Of a stretch of 64,000 nucleotides of DNA, positions 27,429-36,560 are shown one piece after another; position 1 is the stretch's first letter, and every line of letters starts with the position of its first letter. The DNA is from Flavobacterium panacagri (lineage in GTDB: Bacteria; Bacteroidota; Bacteroidia; Flavobacteriales; Flavobacteriaceae). Both the position numbers and the translations under genes were made by a program. The stretch spans positions 5,912,099 through 5,976,098 of the forward strand of contig NZ_CP119766.1 of assembly GCF_030378165.1 (NCBI RefSeq), in the 5' to 3' direction. A model generated the notes under the pieces. That model searched no databases. It saw only the letters and a list, made by a program, of their open reading frames with translations, and was not told where the DNA came from.

Positions 27429-28520
27429 TTGTCAAATTTGAATAAACAAGCTGGAAACATTTCTGAAAAACCTGGGATTTCACCTCCCGAAATCACCAAT
27501 ATATCGGCTATTAATCAAATTAAAAACAAACGTAGGCAACAGCCTTCTTCTGAAGAATTAATCAAAGGTATTCTGGAAGGAAACAGAACTTCTTTAAGCC
27601 GAGCGATCACTCTAATTGAAAGTACAAATCCAGATCATTTTGAAAAAGCCAGTGCTGTCGTTCAAGGCTGTTTACAACATGCCAATAAGTCCATTCGTAT
27701 TGGAATTACAGGCGTTCCCGGCGTTGGAAAAAGTACTTTTATTGAAGCCTTTGGAAAACATCTCACACAACTGGGTAAAAAAGTAGCGGTTTTGGCGGTT
27801 GACCCAAGCAGTTCTCTTTCACATGGAAGTATTTTGGGCGATAAAACCCGAATGGAAGAATTGGTAAAAGACGAAAATGCTTTTATTAGACCAAGTGCTT
27901 CTGGAGAAACTCTAGGTGGTGTCGCACGCAAAACCAGAGAAACTATTATTCTTTGTGAAGCGGCAGGTTTTGATACTATTATTATTGAAACCGTTGGTGT
28001 TGGCCAAAGTGAAACCGCTGTTCATAGTATGGTTGATTTTTTTCTTCTGCTAAAAATCTCTGGTGCCGGCGATGAACTTCAAGGTATCAAACGAGGCATT
28101 ATGGAAATGGCAGATGCTATTGTCATCAACAAAGCAGACGGAGACAATATTAAGAAAGCTAATCAAGCGAAAGTGGAGTTCAACCGAGCTTTACATTTAT
28201 TTCCACCAAAAAAATCTAACTGGCAGCCAAAAGTAACCACTTGCAGTTCTATTACTAAAGAAGGTATTTCTGAAATCTGGAATACTATTTCGGATTATTT
28301 TGAAATAACCAAAGAAACGGGGTTCTTTCAAGAAAAAAGAAACGAACAGAATCATTTCTGGATGATGGAAACCATCAACGAACAATTGAAACAAAATTTC
28401 TACAATCAGCCTGAAATCATTTCACTTTTAGAAGAAAATAAAAAAGCAGTGCAAAACAATGAAATTTCATCTTTTGCAGCTGCTCAGGATTTGTTACAAC
28501 TGTACTTTAAAAAACAGTAA
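27429..28520 (+). CDS. meaB: Methylmalonyl-CoA mutase-associated GTPase MeaB
   Basis: MeaB is a G3E GTPase that protects and gates cofactor loading of B12-dependent methylmalonyl-CoA mutase. The 363-residue protein has the P-loop GVPGVGKST, Switch-like VDPSSSLSHGSILGDKTRM, the SASGETLGGVARKTRE segment and Walker B TVGVGQSE, then NKADGDN for guanine recognition. The start is TTG; no better initiation codon exists before the conserved N-terminal helix. The mutase genes are not adjacent. The adenosyltransferase at 11893 belongs to the same pathway, and an inverted repeat closes the gene. Confidence 0.94.
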   Translation: MSNLNKQAGNISEKPGISPPEITNISAINQIKNKRRQQPSSEELIKGILEGNRTSLSRAITLIESTNPDHFEKASAVVQGCLQHANKSIRIGITGVPGVGKSTFIEAFGKHLTQLGKKVAVLAVDPSSSLSHGSILGDKTRMEELVKDENAFIRPSASGETLGGVARKTRETIILCEAAGFDTIIIETVGVGQSETAVHSMVDFFLLLKISGAGDELQGIKRGIMEMADAIVINKADGDNIKKANQAKVEFNRALHLFPPKKSNWQPKVTTCSSITKEGISEIWNTISDYFEITKETGFFQEKRNEQNHFWMMETINEQLKQNFYNQPEIISLLEENKKAVQNNEISSFAAAQDLLQLYFKKQ

Positions 28521-28533
28521 AAACTTTTTTTAC

Positions 28534-28606
28534 ACCATATAAGTAATATAAGAAAATTCAAGATTTAACAATTGTTGTTTAAATGAACTAATATTACTTA
28601 TATGGT
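28534..28606. terminator. Long inverted repeat acting as bidirectional terminator
   Basis: ACCATATAAGTAATAT (28534-28549) and ATATTACTTATATGGT (28591-28606) are perfect 16-base complements, flanked by a T run on the left and A run on the right. It separates convergent meaB and the LtaS-like gene. Confidence 0.75.
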
Positions 28607-28611
28607 AAAAA

Positions 28612-30546
28612 TTATTTCTTTCTTAATTTGTATTTGCTTTCTTTATATAGGTTTCCTGCCGTAATTACATGCGCCAAAGCATCTTTTGCTAATTCTTCAT
28701 TTAATTTCACTGGAATCAAAGTTGTATCATTTTTGATTTCAAACTGAAGTGGTTTCAAATTAGGCTGCATGATTACAACTTGATTTTCTACTCTAAAAGC
28801 ATTAATATCATTAAACTGCATGATAGCTCTACCCTGCACTTTTGGATCTAATTTGCTCAAGTTTCTTCCTACCATTGGAGTTTCGAACGGAAGTCCTAAA
28901 TAACTTAACAAAGTCGGTGGAATATCAATCTGACTTGCCAATTTATCGTAAACTGCATTTTTTGGAACTCCTGGCCCCATAATAAATGCTGGAATATGGA
29001 ATTTATTAATTGGAACTAAGTTTTTACCGTATGTTCTGGTGTTATGATCTGCAATTACGATGAAAATAGTATTTTTAAAATAAGCTTCTTTTTTAGCCAA
29101 TTCAAAGAATTTACCAATAGAAAAATCGGCATATTTCATCGCATTATTTACTGTAGCAGGCTTTTTGTCATAAGGTTTGATTCTTCCAGTAGGATATTCA
29201 AACGGTTCGTGATTTGAAGTTGAGAACATCAAAGAGAAAAATGGTTTATCTCCTTTTGACTTGAAATATTGATTGGCTTTGGTTACCAAATCTTCATCAG
29301 AATAACCCCAAGTTCCTTTGAAAGCATATTTATTCCCATCAGAATCAAAATCTTCTTGATCTACAATATCGCTGAAACCATTTCCATTAAAAAATGAAGC
29401 CATATTATCAAAATTCGCCATTCCGCCGTAAATGAAACTGGTCTCGTAACCTTTTTGTTTTAGCGCTTCCGCTAAAGTAAAAAAGCCTTGCTGTGAGTTA
29501 CCTAATTTGACAACACTTTCTGATGGTGAAGGTAAAAACCCTGTTACAACCGCTTCGATTCCACGGACGCTTCTGGTTCCTGTGCAGTATAAATTGGTAA
29601 ATAAAGTTCCTTCTTTGGACAATTTATCAAATTCAGGAGTTAATGGTTTTCCGCCTAAAATTCCAACATATTCTGCACCTAAACTTTCTTGTAGAAAAAT
29701 AACCAAATTATAAGGCTTCTTCATCACAGAATCTGGCTGTTGTACATGTAAAAACGGAATTGCAGCATCTGTGAAATCACTTGGCCCAGCAATCATGTAT
29801 TTTTTTACACGGGCAGTTGCTTCAGCCTCATCCATTTTACCGTACATTTTAGTGTTTCCTTCATTTTTAATCGAATAAGCTGCAAATGCAACTGTGTAAA
29901 ATGAATTTAACCCTAAAGTATTGGTCAATTGATCTGTAGAAAAAACAGCATTACTAGCATTAATTGGACGTTTTGAAGTTAGACTAGAACGTGCTCCAAA
30001 AAACAATAAAAAAGCTACTAATGGAAATAGCATTAATTTAAACTTATAATCTGTACTGACAGTATAAAAAAACTTTTTCCCTTTTTTGAAAGCAAAATAA
30101 AGCACCACTCCTAAAATAAGGAATGTCACAATTATTGAAGTCAGATAACTTTTTAAAAGCATTCCAACAACTTCTTTTGGATAGATCAGATAATCTAAGA
30201 AAATCTTATTCGGACGCGTATCGTATTGTTTTACAAAATCCGGCGAAGCTAATTCTACAAATAGAATTAAAAACAGAAATAAGAAACTGTAAATTACTAA
30301 AAACTTATTCGTGAATTTCAGCCATTTATTAGGCAAAAAAGTAATTAATAAAGCTGGAAGAAACGATAAATAACAAAGTAATATCAAATCCATTCGGAGA
30401 CCGATTGGAAAAATATACCAGAAATCGGGAGTCTGCTCTACTCTTTCTTTAAATATAAAAAATAAAAAAAGGCGACTTAAAGTGGTAATCAACAAACCGA
30501 TTAAAATAAAATTGAAAATCGGTTTTAAAAAACTTAATTTTTTCAT
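28612..30546 (-). CDS. LtaS/sulfatase-fold membrane phosphotransferase
   Basis: The 644-residue protein has five N-terminal membrane helices (to about residue 215) and a C-terminal alkaline-phosphatase-fold domain. The metal site is seen in VIFLQESLGAEYVG, the nucleophilic threonine lies in YCTGTRSVRGIEA, and VIADHNTR with NKFHIPAFIMGPG completes it. In Gram-negative bacteria such proteins transfer phosphoethanolamine or phosphoglycerol to periplasmic glycans or lipids. True lipoteichoic acid is not expected here. An upstream TTG in frame exists, but the ATG at 30546 before KKLSFLKP fits better. Confidence 0.88.
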   Translation of the reverse strand: MKKLSFLKPIFNFILIGLLITTLSRLFLFFIFKERVEQTPDFWYIFPIGLRMDLILLCYLSFLPALLITFLPNKWLKFTNKFLVIYSFLFLFLILFVELASPDFVKQYDTRPNKIFLDYLIYPKEVVGMLLKSYLTSIIVTFLILGVVLYFAFKKGKKFFYTVSTDYKFKLMLFPLVAFLLFFGARSSLTSKRPINASNAVFSTDQLTNTLGLNSFYTVAFAAYSIKNEGNTKMYGKMDEAEATARVKKYMIAGPSDFTDAAIPFLHVQQPDSVMKKPYNLVIFLQESLGAEYVGILGGKPLTPEFDKLSKEGTLFTNLYCTGTRSVRGIEAVVTGFLPSPSESVVKLGNSQQGFFTLAEALKQKGYETSFIYGGMANFDNMASFFNGNGFSDIVDQEDFDSDGNKYAFKGTWGYSDEDLVTKANQYFKSKGDKPFFSLMFSTSNHEPFEYPTGRIKPYDKKPATVNNAMKYADFSIGKFFELAKKEAYFKNTIFIVIADHNTRTYGKNLVPINKFHIPAFIMGPGVPKNAVYDKLASQIDIPPTLLSYLGLPFETPMVGRNLSKLDPKVQGRAIMQFNDINAFRVENQVVIMQPNLKPLQFEIKNDTTLIPVKLNEELAKDALAHVITAGNLYKESKYKLRKK

Positions 30547-30606
30547 TGGAAACAAAATAAGAACGTAAAAAATAAACTTAAAAGTAAAGACGCAAAAGAG
30601 GCATCT

Positions 30607-30834
30607 TTACTCTTCGTAACGATTTACTTCGCGATCATAAAACTCATTCGCTTTTTCAATTAAACTTTCCATTTCGGCATTTAATTCGGCTTCATCAAGA
30701 TCTTCAGGTTCTTCTAAAAACTCAACCTCATCGTCTTTCAAATTGATAATAAATCTTGGATAATCAAGGTGGATGATAAAAATATCATCTGGGAAGTCAG
30801 TATTGTCTCCAAGTAAAAATTTAGGTAATTCCAT
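30607..30834 (-). CDS. Small acidic hypothetical protein
   Basis: This 75-residue protein begins MELPKFLLGDNTDFPDDIFI and contains the hydrophobic strand FIIHLDYPRFIINL, then a very acidic helix (EFLEEPEDLDEAELNAEMES) and a charged tail. The composition suggests a soluble partner protein. It lies 60 bases upstream of the LtaS-like gene and 54 bases downstream of the MATE gene on the same strand, so it may be cotranscribed with one or both. I do not recognise a functionally characterised family. Confidence 0.7.
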   Translation of the reverse strand: MELPKFLLGDNTDFPDDIFIIHLDYPRFIINLKDDEVEFLEEPEDLDEAELNAEMESLIEKANEFYDREVNRYEE

Positions 30835-30887
30835 ATTTATTTTTTTTATTAATGGTTATTTTTTTGAATCTAAAATTCTATTCAAAA

Positions 30888-32273
30888 TTAGTCATTTGAA
30901 ATTGAATTTGTAATCAATTTCTTAGTCAGATAATTAAAGCGTAAATACAACATCACAGCTGCAGCGGTTAAACCTGCCAAAAGTCCAATCCAAACTCCTT
31001 GCGCTTTCAATTCAGTATGTTCTCCCAAATAATACGAAATCGGAAAACCAATCACCCAATACGCCACAAAGGTAATATACATTGGAATTTTAACATCTTG
31101 TAATCCTCTTAGCGCTCCTAAAACTACAACCTGAATTCCGTCTGAAATCTGAAAAACAGCAGCTATCAATAATAATTTAGAAGCAATTGCAATTACCTCT
31201 GTATTATCGGTCAGTTGAATCGTATTTTCCATATTCAAGAAAATATGAGGCAAAACAGTATGAAAAGCAATGAACACCAAAGCAAAGAAAACTTCTAACA
31301 CAATAGCCAGCAGGAAAATAGATCTCGCTACAACAAGTAGTTTTTTATAATCCATCAAACCTCTTTGATTACTCACACGAATCATCGAAGTTACGCTTAA
31401 TCCCATTGCAAACATAAAAGTAAGGGAAGCCAAACTCAACGCTATTTGATTTGCCGCCTGACTTGTTTTTCCAATATTCCCGCAAAGCCAGATCGAAGCT
31501 GTAAACAAAACCACTTCAAACAACATTTGCATGGCCGATGGAAATCCAATGCTTATAATTTTCTTTATAGTTGCTTTTTTAATTTCATTAAAACTAAAAC
31601 CTTTGAAAAAACGCTTTAAATCTTCTCTTCGCGAAAGCATAATGTGCATAAACATGACCAAAAAGATTCTCGAAATTACAGTACCCAATGCTGCACCGAT
31701 AATTCCCATTTTTGGAAAAATCCACATTCCGTAAATCAAAACATAGTTGATTCCAACGTGCAAAACATTGGCCATTACCATGGCATACATTGAATATTTG
31801 GTCAATGACATTCCGTCTGCAAACTGCTTATAACCTTGATACATTACTAAAGGAATCAATGAAAAAGCCACCCATCCTAAATATGGTTTTGCCAAAACAA
31901 TAACATCTTCTGGTTGTTTTAGCAATTCCATTATGGGTTTCGCGCACATTATTACACTAAAAAGAATCAAGCCAAGAATGGTACATAAAAACAAACCGTG
32001 ATGAAATGCAGAACGAATTTTAGTATCATTTTTCTCTGCATCTCCTTCTGCTACAATTGGTGTAATAGCAGTAGAGAAACCAATACCAAGCGACATGGCA
32101 ATAAAAATCATGCTGTTACCAAGAGAAACAGCCGCTAATTCTGTACTCCCAATTTTGCCCACCATAATATTATCGACAATACCAATTAAAGTATGTCCAA
32201 CCATCCCTAAAATAACAGGATAAGCCAGTCTTAAATTATACGAAAACTCTTTTGTGTACTGCTTTAAATTCAC
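30888..32273 (-). CDS. MATE-family multidrug efflux transporter
   Basis: The 461-residue protein has twelve hydrophobic helices arranged as two MatE units, with opening AYPVILGMVGHTLIGIVDNIMVG and second-half SIGFPSAMQMLFEVVLFT. Relatives such as NorM export cationic drugs in exchange for Na+ or H+. The start codon is GTG directly before NLKQYTKEFSYNLRL, matching the usual family N-terminus. It is the first gene of the minus-strand group 28612-32273 and divergent from the barrel gene. Confidence 0.93.
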   Translation of the reverse strand: MNLKQYTKEFSYNLRLAYPVILGMVGHTLIGIVDNIMVGKIGSTELAAVSLGNSMIFIAMSLGIGFSTAITPIVAEGDAEKNDTKIRSAFHHGLFLCTILGLILFSVIMCAKPIMELLKQPEDVIVLAKPYLGWVAFSLIPLVMYQGYKQFADGMSLTKYSMYAMVMANVLHVGINYVLIYGMWIFPKMGIIGAALGTVISRIFLVMFMHIMLSRREDLKRFFKGFSFNEIKKATIKKIISIGFPSAMQMLFEVVLFTASIWLCGNIGKTSQAANQIALSLASLTFMFAMGLSVTSMIRVSNQRGLMDYKKLLVVARSIFLLAIVLEVFFALVFIAFHTVLPHIFLNMENTIQLTDNTEVIAIASKLLLIAAVFQISDGIQVVVLGALRGLQDVKIPMYITFVAYWVIGFPISYYLGEHTELKAQGVWIGLLAGLTAAAVMLYLRFNYLTKKLITNSISND

Positions 32274-32463
32274 TTGTAATCAATTTTAGTCGGCAAAGAT
32301 AATCAGAAGCTTCGAATTCTATCCTATTAATAAAATTATATCCCAATTTTAAGCAAAAAATAAGGCGAACTCAATATTATATAAAGATTTTTAAAAATTG
32401 TATAACAATCTCCAAATACCTCCGTTTTACTTTTACATTATTAATAATTCTAAAATATAAGCC

Positions 32464-32985
32464 ATGAAAAAATTACAGATTATTTGCCTAGCTGCTTTTG
32501 CTTTTTTATTCTCTAACACAACATTCGCTCAAGAAACAGAAGCAACAAATTACGATCAAGGATTTAGATTAGGTTTTGGAGTAAATGGAGGTCTTCCAAC
32601 CGATGGCGATTACGATTGGGCACTTGGTGGAGATGTACGTTTACAATATGATCTTTCTAAAAAAACATCATTAACGTTAACAACAGGATTTACTAATTTA
32701 TTTAATGGCAAAAAAGACGCCGCAGGAAATGACATTAAAGATCTTGGATTTATTCCAGCCAAAGCAGGTTTTAAAGCTTTTGTTTTAAAAGATCAGTTTT
32801 ATGTTTTAGGAGAAGTTGGTGCTGGTTTTGCAGTAACTAACGGTTACAACAACACTACTTTTTTATGGGCGCCAGGAATTGGATACGCCAATAAATTCAT
32901 CGATTTAAGTGTTCGTTACGAAGATTACAAAGATTTTAGAACCAATCAAGTAGCACTGCGTGTTGCTTATGGTTTTAAACTATAA
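32464..32985 (+). CDS. Outer-membrane beta-barrel protein
   Basis: The 173-residue product has a clear Sec signal peptide ending FSNTTFAQ (cleavage around residue 22). The mature chain alternates hydrophobic and polar residues in strands such as FRLGFGVNGGL, LGGDVRLQYDL, SLTLTTGFTNLF, FKAFVLKDQFYVLGEVG and LSVRYEDYKD, ending RVAYGFKL with an aromatic/hydrophobic terminus. That is the pattern of an eight-stranded OmpW/OmpA-like barrel (porin_OmpL1/OMP_b-brl). The ligand or function is unknown. A terminator lies just beyond. Confidence 0.88.
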   Translation: MKKLQIICLAAFAFLFSNTTFAQETEATNYDQGFRLGFGVNGGLPTDGDYDWALGGDVRLQYDLSKKTSLTLTTGFTNLFNGKKDAAGNDIKDLGFIPAKAGFKAFVLKDQFYVLGEVGAGFAVTNGYNNTTFLWAPGIGYANKFIDLSVRYEDYKDFRTNQVALRVAYGFKL

Positions 32986-33018
32986 AAAATAGGTTTAATT
33001 TATTATTTTGTTTTTGGT

Positions 33019-33055
33019 AAAAATCCGACAGCTCGCATAGTCTGTCGGATTTTTT
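33019..33055 (+). terminator. Terminator after the barrel gene
   Basis: AAAAATCCGACAG pairs perfectly with CTGTCGGATTTTT and is followed by further T. A related half-site, CCTGTCGGATTG, lies at about 33110. Confidence 0.88.
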
Positions 33056-33161
33056 ATTTTATAAAGTTTAGTTTTCAAAACAAAATTAAACCCGACTGAT
33101 TTTAGAAACCTGTCGGATTGTAAGAATTATCAAATTGACTCATTTTCTAATTAAACTCAAC

Positions 33162-34040
33162 TTATTTTTCACCGAGTTCTTTTTTATATAGCTCAATATT
33201 CAGTTTCGTTTTTTCATCCAATTTCGGTTCTTTAATATCGGTATGTTTTTTCATTTCTTCCCAGATAATTTTGGCTACAATATAACGCGACATTTCTTTG
33301 TCATCTGCAGGAACAATGTACCATGGAGCATGTTTAGTAGAAGTCTTATTAATCGCCTCTTCGTAATACTCCATATATTGATCCCAATAACCACGTTCTT
33401 TTAAATCGCCCGGCGAAAACTTCCAATTGTGTTTTTCTTCTTCCAAACGTCTAAGCAAGCGCTGGCGCTGTTCTTCTTTACTCAAATGCAAAAAGAACTT
33501 CATCACAATTGTTCCGTTTTGAGCAATATGTTTCTCAAAATTATTGATCTGCTTGATTCGTTCTTCCCAAAATTCATCCGTAATATCATCTACAGAATTG
33601 ATATCCGGTAAATTCTCAGACAAAATATATTCAGGATGCACTCGTGTTACCAAAACATTCTCGTAATGTGTTCTGTTAAAAATCGCAAACTTTCCTTTTT
33701 CTGGCAAAGCAATATAATGGCGCCACAAATAATCGTGTTCCAATTCACTCGAATTTGGTGTTTTAAAACTATGCACCACAACCCCACGCGGATTAAACTC
33801 TTTAAAAACTTCCCGAATCAAACTATCTTTTCCCGAAGTGTCCATTCCCTGAAGACAAATTAAAACCGCATATTTGTTGTGCGCATACATGACATCCTGC
33901 AAATCGCTCAATTTCGCCTGAACCTTATCGAGTTTTTCTTCTTTTTCATCATCATCGGCATCAACTTTTAATAAAGTTGGAAGTTTGCTTAACTTGATTT
34001 TATCTGTAACTTTAAAATCTTTCGGGTCTATTGATTTCAT
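33162..34040 (-). CDS. ppk2: Polyphosphate kinase 2 family protein
   Basis: PPK2 enzymes use polyphosphate to phosphorylate AMP, ADP or GDP, or run in reverse. The 292-residue one-domain protein has Walker A LQGMDTSGKDS (about 63-73), Walker B-like KGKFAIFNRTHYENVLVTRV and the lid arginines in KEEQRQRLLRRLEEEKHNWKF. The catalytic aspartate pair is D67 (GMDTSG) and the FNRTHYEN site, where the family usually has FDRSWYN; Asn replaces Asp. Short, single-domain PPK2 of this type are often class III (AMP and ADP). Substrate preference is not decidable here. Confidence 0.9.
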   Translation of the reverse strand: MKSIDPKDFKVTDKIKLSKLPTLLKVDADDDEKEEKLDKVQAKLSDLQDVMYAHNKYAVLICLQGMDTSGKDSLIREVFKEFNPRGVVVHSFKTPNSSELEHDYLWRHYIALPEKGKFAIFNRTHYENVLVTRVHPEYILSENLPDINSVDDITDEFWEERIKQINNFEKHIAQNGTIVMKFFLHLSKEEQRQRLLRRLEEEKHNWKFSPGDLKERGYWDQYMEYYEEAINKTSTKHAPWYIVPADDKEMSRYIVAKIIWEEMKKHTDIKEPKLDEKTKLNIELYKKELGEK

Positions 34041-34086
34041 ATTTTCGAATTTTGTATCATAAATATAGTAATTTTACGAAGCAAAT

Positions 34087-34223
34087 TCCTGCTATTCATT
34101 GCAATACTTTTCAATAAATTGCTTTTTTCCAAAGCCATAACAAGAGCTTCCGTTGGTCGCTTTGTTCTGTCAGGAAAAAATGCCATTTCTTTTCAAAGTA
34201 TTTCCATTACTATCAGGGCTAGG
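34087..34223. repeat. Palindrome-ended intergenic element, GGGCTAG family, copy B
   Basis: The left end TCCTGCTATTCATTGCAATA and the inverted right end (complement starting CCCTGATAGTAATGGAAATA) agree at about 18 of 25 positions. The same ends occur at 59171-59240. The element fills the gap between ppk2 and the next gene and generates a spurious N-terminal extension of that gene. Confidence 0.65.
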
Positions 34224-34265
34224 CAGTTATTTTCAAAAGAAATTTTCTATTATTTAAAATTCATA

Positions 34266-34922
34266 ATGACAAAAAGAATACTGTTTTTATTTTTCTTCTT
34301 TTTTAATCTTCTGGGAAATGCACAAAACAATTCCGAAATTAAATTTAATGTCGAAGATTTAGTTTCTAATTATGTAAAAAAACTTCAATCTCGAAAAATA
34401 GATACTATTTGTGTTTATGAAAGTTATTGCGTAGGAGGAGTCAAAATTCGTTATTTAAGTCCATCTGAAGCAGAGGATTTTTGTATGGAGGATTTTCCAA
34501 ATAATCCAGTTTACATTTTTTGGATTGAGAAAGGGAGAAAAAAATTAACAAAGATAAGTATATGTGCTAAATACAATGAGACTGTGGATGATGACAATAT
34601 TTTTTGGCATATGTATTTTCCAAACAAAGACATTATTGAAAAAGATGAAATTAAACAGTTTGCATATAAAGAATCTCAAAATCAAATTTATCATTTGATG
34701 ATAGATCATTCTTGCCAACAAAATTTAAAAATATCAATAGGCAATCAAATAATCGAAAAACGTTTTGATAGTTTCAATTTAGAGAAGGAAGACAACGGTA
34801 AAATAAACATTAACTACGATCACAATATCAACTTAAAAAGTAAGCGAGTAATAGACATCCTTGAAAAGACAATTTCAGAAGCAGAAAAAAACAATATATT
34901 TAAAAAGATAAAGTCAAGATAA
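34266..34922 (+). CDS. Exported protein of unknown function
   Basis: The 218-residue product, starting at the ATG at 34266, has a signal peptide (KRILFLFFFFFNLLGNAQ) with cleavage after AQ. The mature part is mixed alpha/beta with five cysteines (DTICVYESYCVGG, EDFCMED, ISICAKY, DHSCQQN). It has no recognisable domain. A longer in-frame reading starting at 34119 lies inside the repeat element and is rejected. The 26-base gap to the following propeller gene suggests cotranscription. Confidence 0.7.
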   Translation: MTKRILFLFFFFFNLLGNAQNNSEIKFNVEDLVSNYVKKLQSRKIDTICVYESYCVGGVKIRYLSPSEAEDFCMEDFPNNPVYIFWIEKGRKKLTKISICAKYNETVDDDNIFWHMYFPNKDIIEKDEIKQFAYKESQNQIYHLMIDHSCQQNLKISIGNQIIEKRFDSFNLEKEDNGKININYDHNINLKSKRVIDILEKTISEAEKNNIFKKIKSR

Positions 34923-34948
34923 TTTAAAGACTTTCAAAACAACATTTC

Positions 34949-35785
34949 ATGGAAAAATTCACATTAGAAATATTATTTCAAATTATCGGAATCGGTTCAG
35001 CATCCGGATTATTTTTTAATAACGATGCACTTTATGTAATTGGCGACAACAGCGGATTCTTATACGAATACAATATGCAAAATCATCAATTGAGTCAACA
35101 TGCTTTAATTGACAATCCGACGCAAAATATCCCAAAAAACCTAAAACCCGATTTTGAATCATTAACACATCATAACGACACGCTTTATGTTTTTGGTTCC
35201 GGTTCAACTGAAAACCGAAACAAAATGATTGAGTTTGATTTGAAGTCTAAAACGGTTTTAAAGAAAAATAACTTAGTCGATTTATATGCTCTAATGCAAA
35301 GTTTCGGCGAAATTAAACCTGAAGATTTCAATTTAGAAGGGGCAATTTTCGACGGAGAAAATTGGTATTTATTCAATCGTGGAAACGGAGTTTCCAACAA
35401 AAACACCATTTTTACGATTCATGCCAAAAAGCTGGACGAAGAATTTGCTTTAATTGCGGTTAATTATAAACTTCCAAAAATAAAAGGCATTCGTTCCAGT
35501 TTTACTGATGCCATTTTGGTTGAAGATAAAATCTATTTTCTTTCTACTGTAGAAGACACGAAATCAACTTACGATGATGGTGAAATTCTGGGAAGTTTCA
35601 TTGGCCGAATCGATGCTAAAACCATGAAAATCGATTTTACTCAAAAAATCACTTCAACCAATAAATTTGAAGGTTTGACTTTCTATAAAAAAGAAAATAA
35701 TAAAATTGAGTTTTTACTTTGTGAAGATAACGACACAGAACTTTTAGAAACTAAAATTTATAAATTGACATTGCCGATTAAATAA
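34949..35785 (+). CDS. Beta-propeller-like protein (DUF6929 type)
   Basis: The 278-residue protein consists of repeated blade-like segments: SGLFFNNDALYVIGDNSGFLY, FESLTHHNDTLYVFGSG, LEGAIFDGENWYLFNRG and FTDAILVEDKIYFLSTVED. The pattern suggests a propeller with four to five visible blades. The acidic patches DNS and NRGNG may bind metal. No signal peptide is obvious, so location is uncertain. The nearest family I recognise is DUF6929, without function. Confidence 0.65.
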   Translation: MEKFTLEILFQIIGIGSASGLFFNNDALYVIGDNSGFLYEYNMQNHQLSQHALIDNPTQNIPKNLKPDFESLTHHNDTLYVFGSGSTENRNKMIEFDLKSKTVLKKNNLVDLYALMQSFGEIKPEDFNLEGAIFDGENWYLFNRGNGVSNKNTIFTIHAKKLDEEFALIAVNYKLPKIKGIRSSFTDAILVEDKIYFLSTVEDTKSTYDDGEILGSFIGRIDAKTMKIDFTQKITSTNKFEGLTFYKKENNKIEFLLCEDNDTELLETKIYKLTLPIK

Positions 35786-35879
35786 AACATTTGTGAACCT
35801 CTATGAAAAATTATTCCACAAAGATTCGCAGAGATTTTCACAGAGAAACACAAAATTTTTCGATTACAACATCCAACTT

Positions 35880-35903
35880 AGAGACGCACTGCCGTGCGTC
35901 TCT
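35880..35903. repeat. Perfect hairpin AGAGACGCAC/GTGCGTCTCT
   Basis: A 10-base perfect stem with TGCC loop sits in a 236-base gap 35786-36021. The rest of the gap holds short repeated phrases (TTTGTAACTTTG, TTTGCAACTTTG) and AT-rich DNA. Confidence 0.7.
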
Positions 35904-36021
35904 ACAATAGAAAACCTTTGTAACTTTGTTTCTTTGCAACTTTGAACCTTTAAAAAAAACTTTTTTTTAACCCGTCCCAACCTTTTCATCTTTTTATGTC
36001 TCTATATAAAAAAGAACAATT

Positions 36022-36558
36022 GTGATAAACGAGACTCAAATAGCAAACTGTAAAAAAATGCACCGCGATGCCCAGCGTCAGGTGTACGAATACATGGCGC
36101 CAAAGTTGTACCGCCTTTGCAAACGATATTTAAAAAAGGAAGAAGAAATTGAAGAAGCCCTTGCCGATTCTTTCTTTACGATTTTTACCAAACTGGATCA
36201 GTTAAAAGAAGCTTATGCATTTGAAGCCTGGGCAAGAAGAATAACTGTAAACCATTGTTTAGCAACGATTCGAAAAGAAACTAACTTCAACATGTATTTA
36301 GACGATGTGAAAATGCTTTCGCAGCCTTCTGTTGACGAACTGAATACACTAGAAGAAGAAGATTTACTTAATTTATTAAACCATATTCCTGACGGCTGTA
36401 AAACTGTGTTCAACCTTTTTGTTATTGAAGGTTATGCTCACAAAGAAATAGCCGAAATGCTGAAGATCTCCGAAGGCACCTCGAAATCACAATTGAATGC
36501 CGCTAAGACCAAACTGAAAGAACTGGTTAATAAACTGTATTATCAAAAAGCAAAATAG
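36022..36558 (+). CDS. ECF RNA polymerase sigma factor
   Basis: The 178-residue protein contains the sigma-70 region 2 (YLKKEEEIEEALADSFFTIF and FEAWARRITVNHCLA) and region 4 HTH (GYAHKEIAEMLKISEGTSKS). It lacks regions 1 and 3, as in ECF factors. It recruits RNA polymerase to envelope-related promoters. The start is GTG at 36022; the first ATG inside would remove conserved residues. The anti-sigma-like gene begins 2 bases after its stop. A direct transcriptional target is likely to include the four genes downstream. Confidence 0.92.
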   Translation: MINETQIANCKKMHRDAQRQVYEYMAPKLYRLCKRYLKKEEEIEEALADSFFTIFTKLDQLKEAYAFEAWARRITVNHCLATIRKETNFNMYLDDVKMLSQPSVDELNTLEEEDLLNLLNHIPDGCKTVFNLFVIEGYAHKEIAEMLKISEGTSKSQLNAAKTKLKELVNKLYYQKAK

Positions 36559-36560
36559 TC

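Noticed and set aside
28612..30546. Lipoteichoic acid synthase in the strict sense
   Set aside because: The fold fits, but Gram-negative Bacteroidota do not make lipoteichoic acid; a phosphoethanolamine or phosphoglycerol transferase is more likely.
34119..34265. N-terminal extension of the exported protein gene at 34266
   Set aside because: The extension lies inside the GGGCTAG-type repeat; the signal peptide begins at the ATG at 34266.
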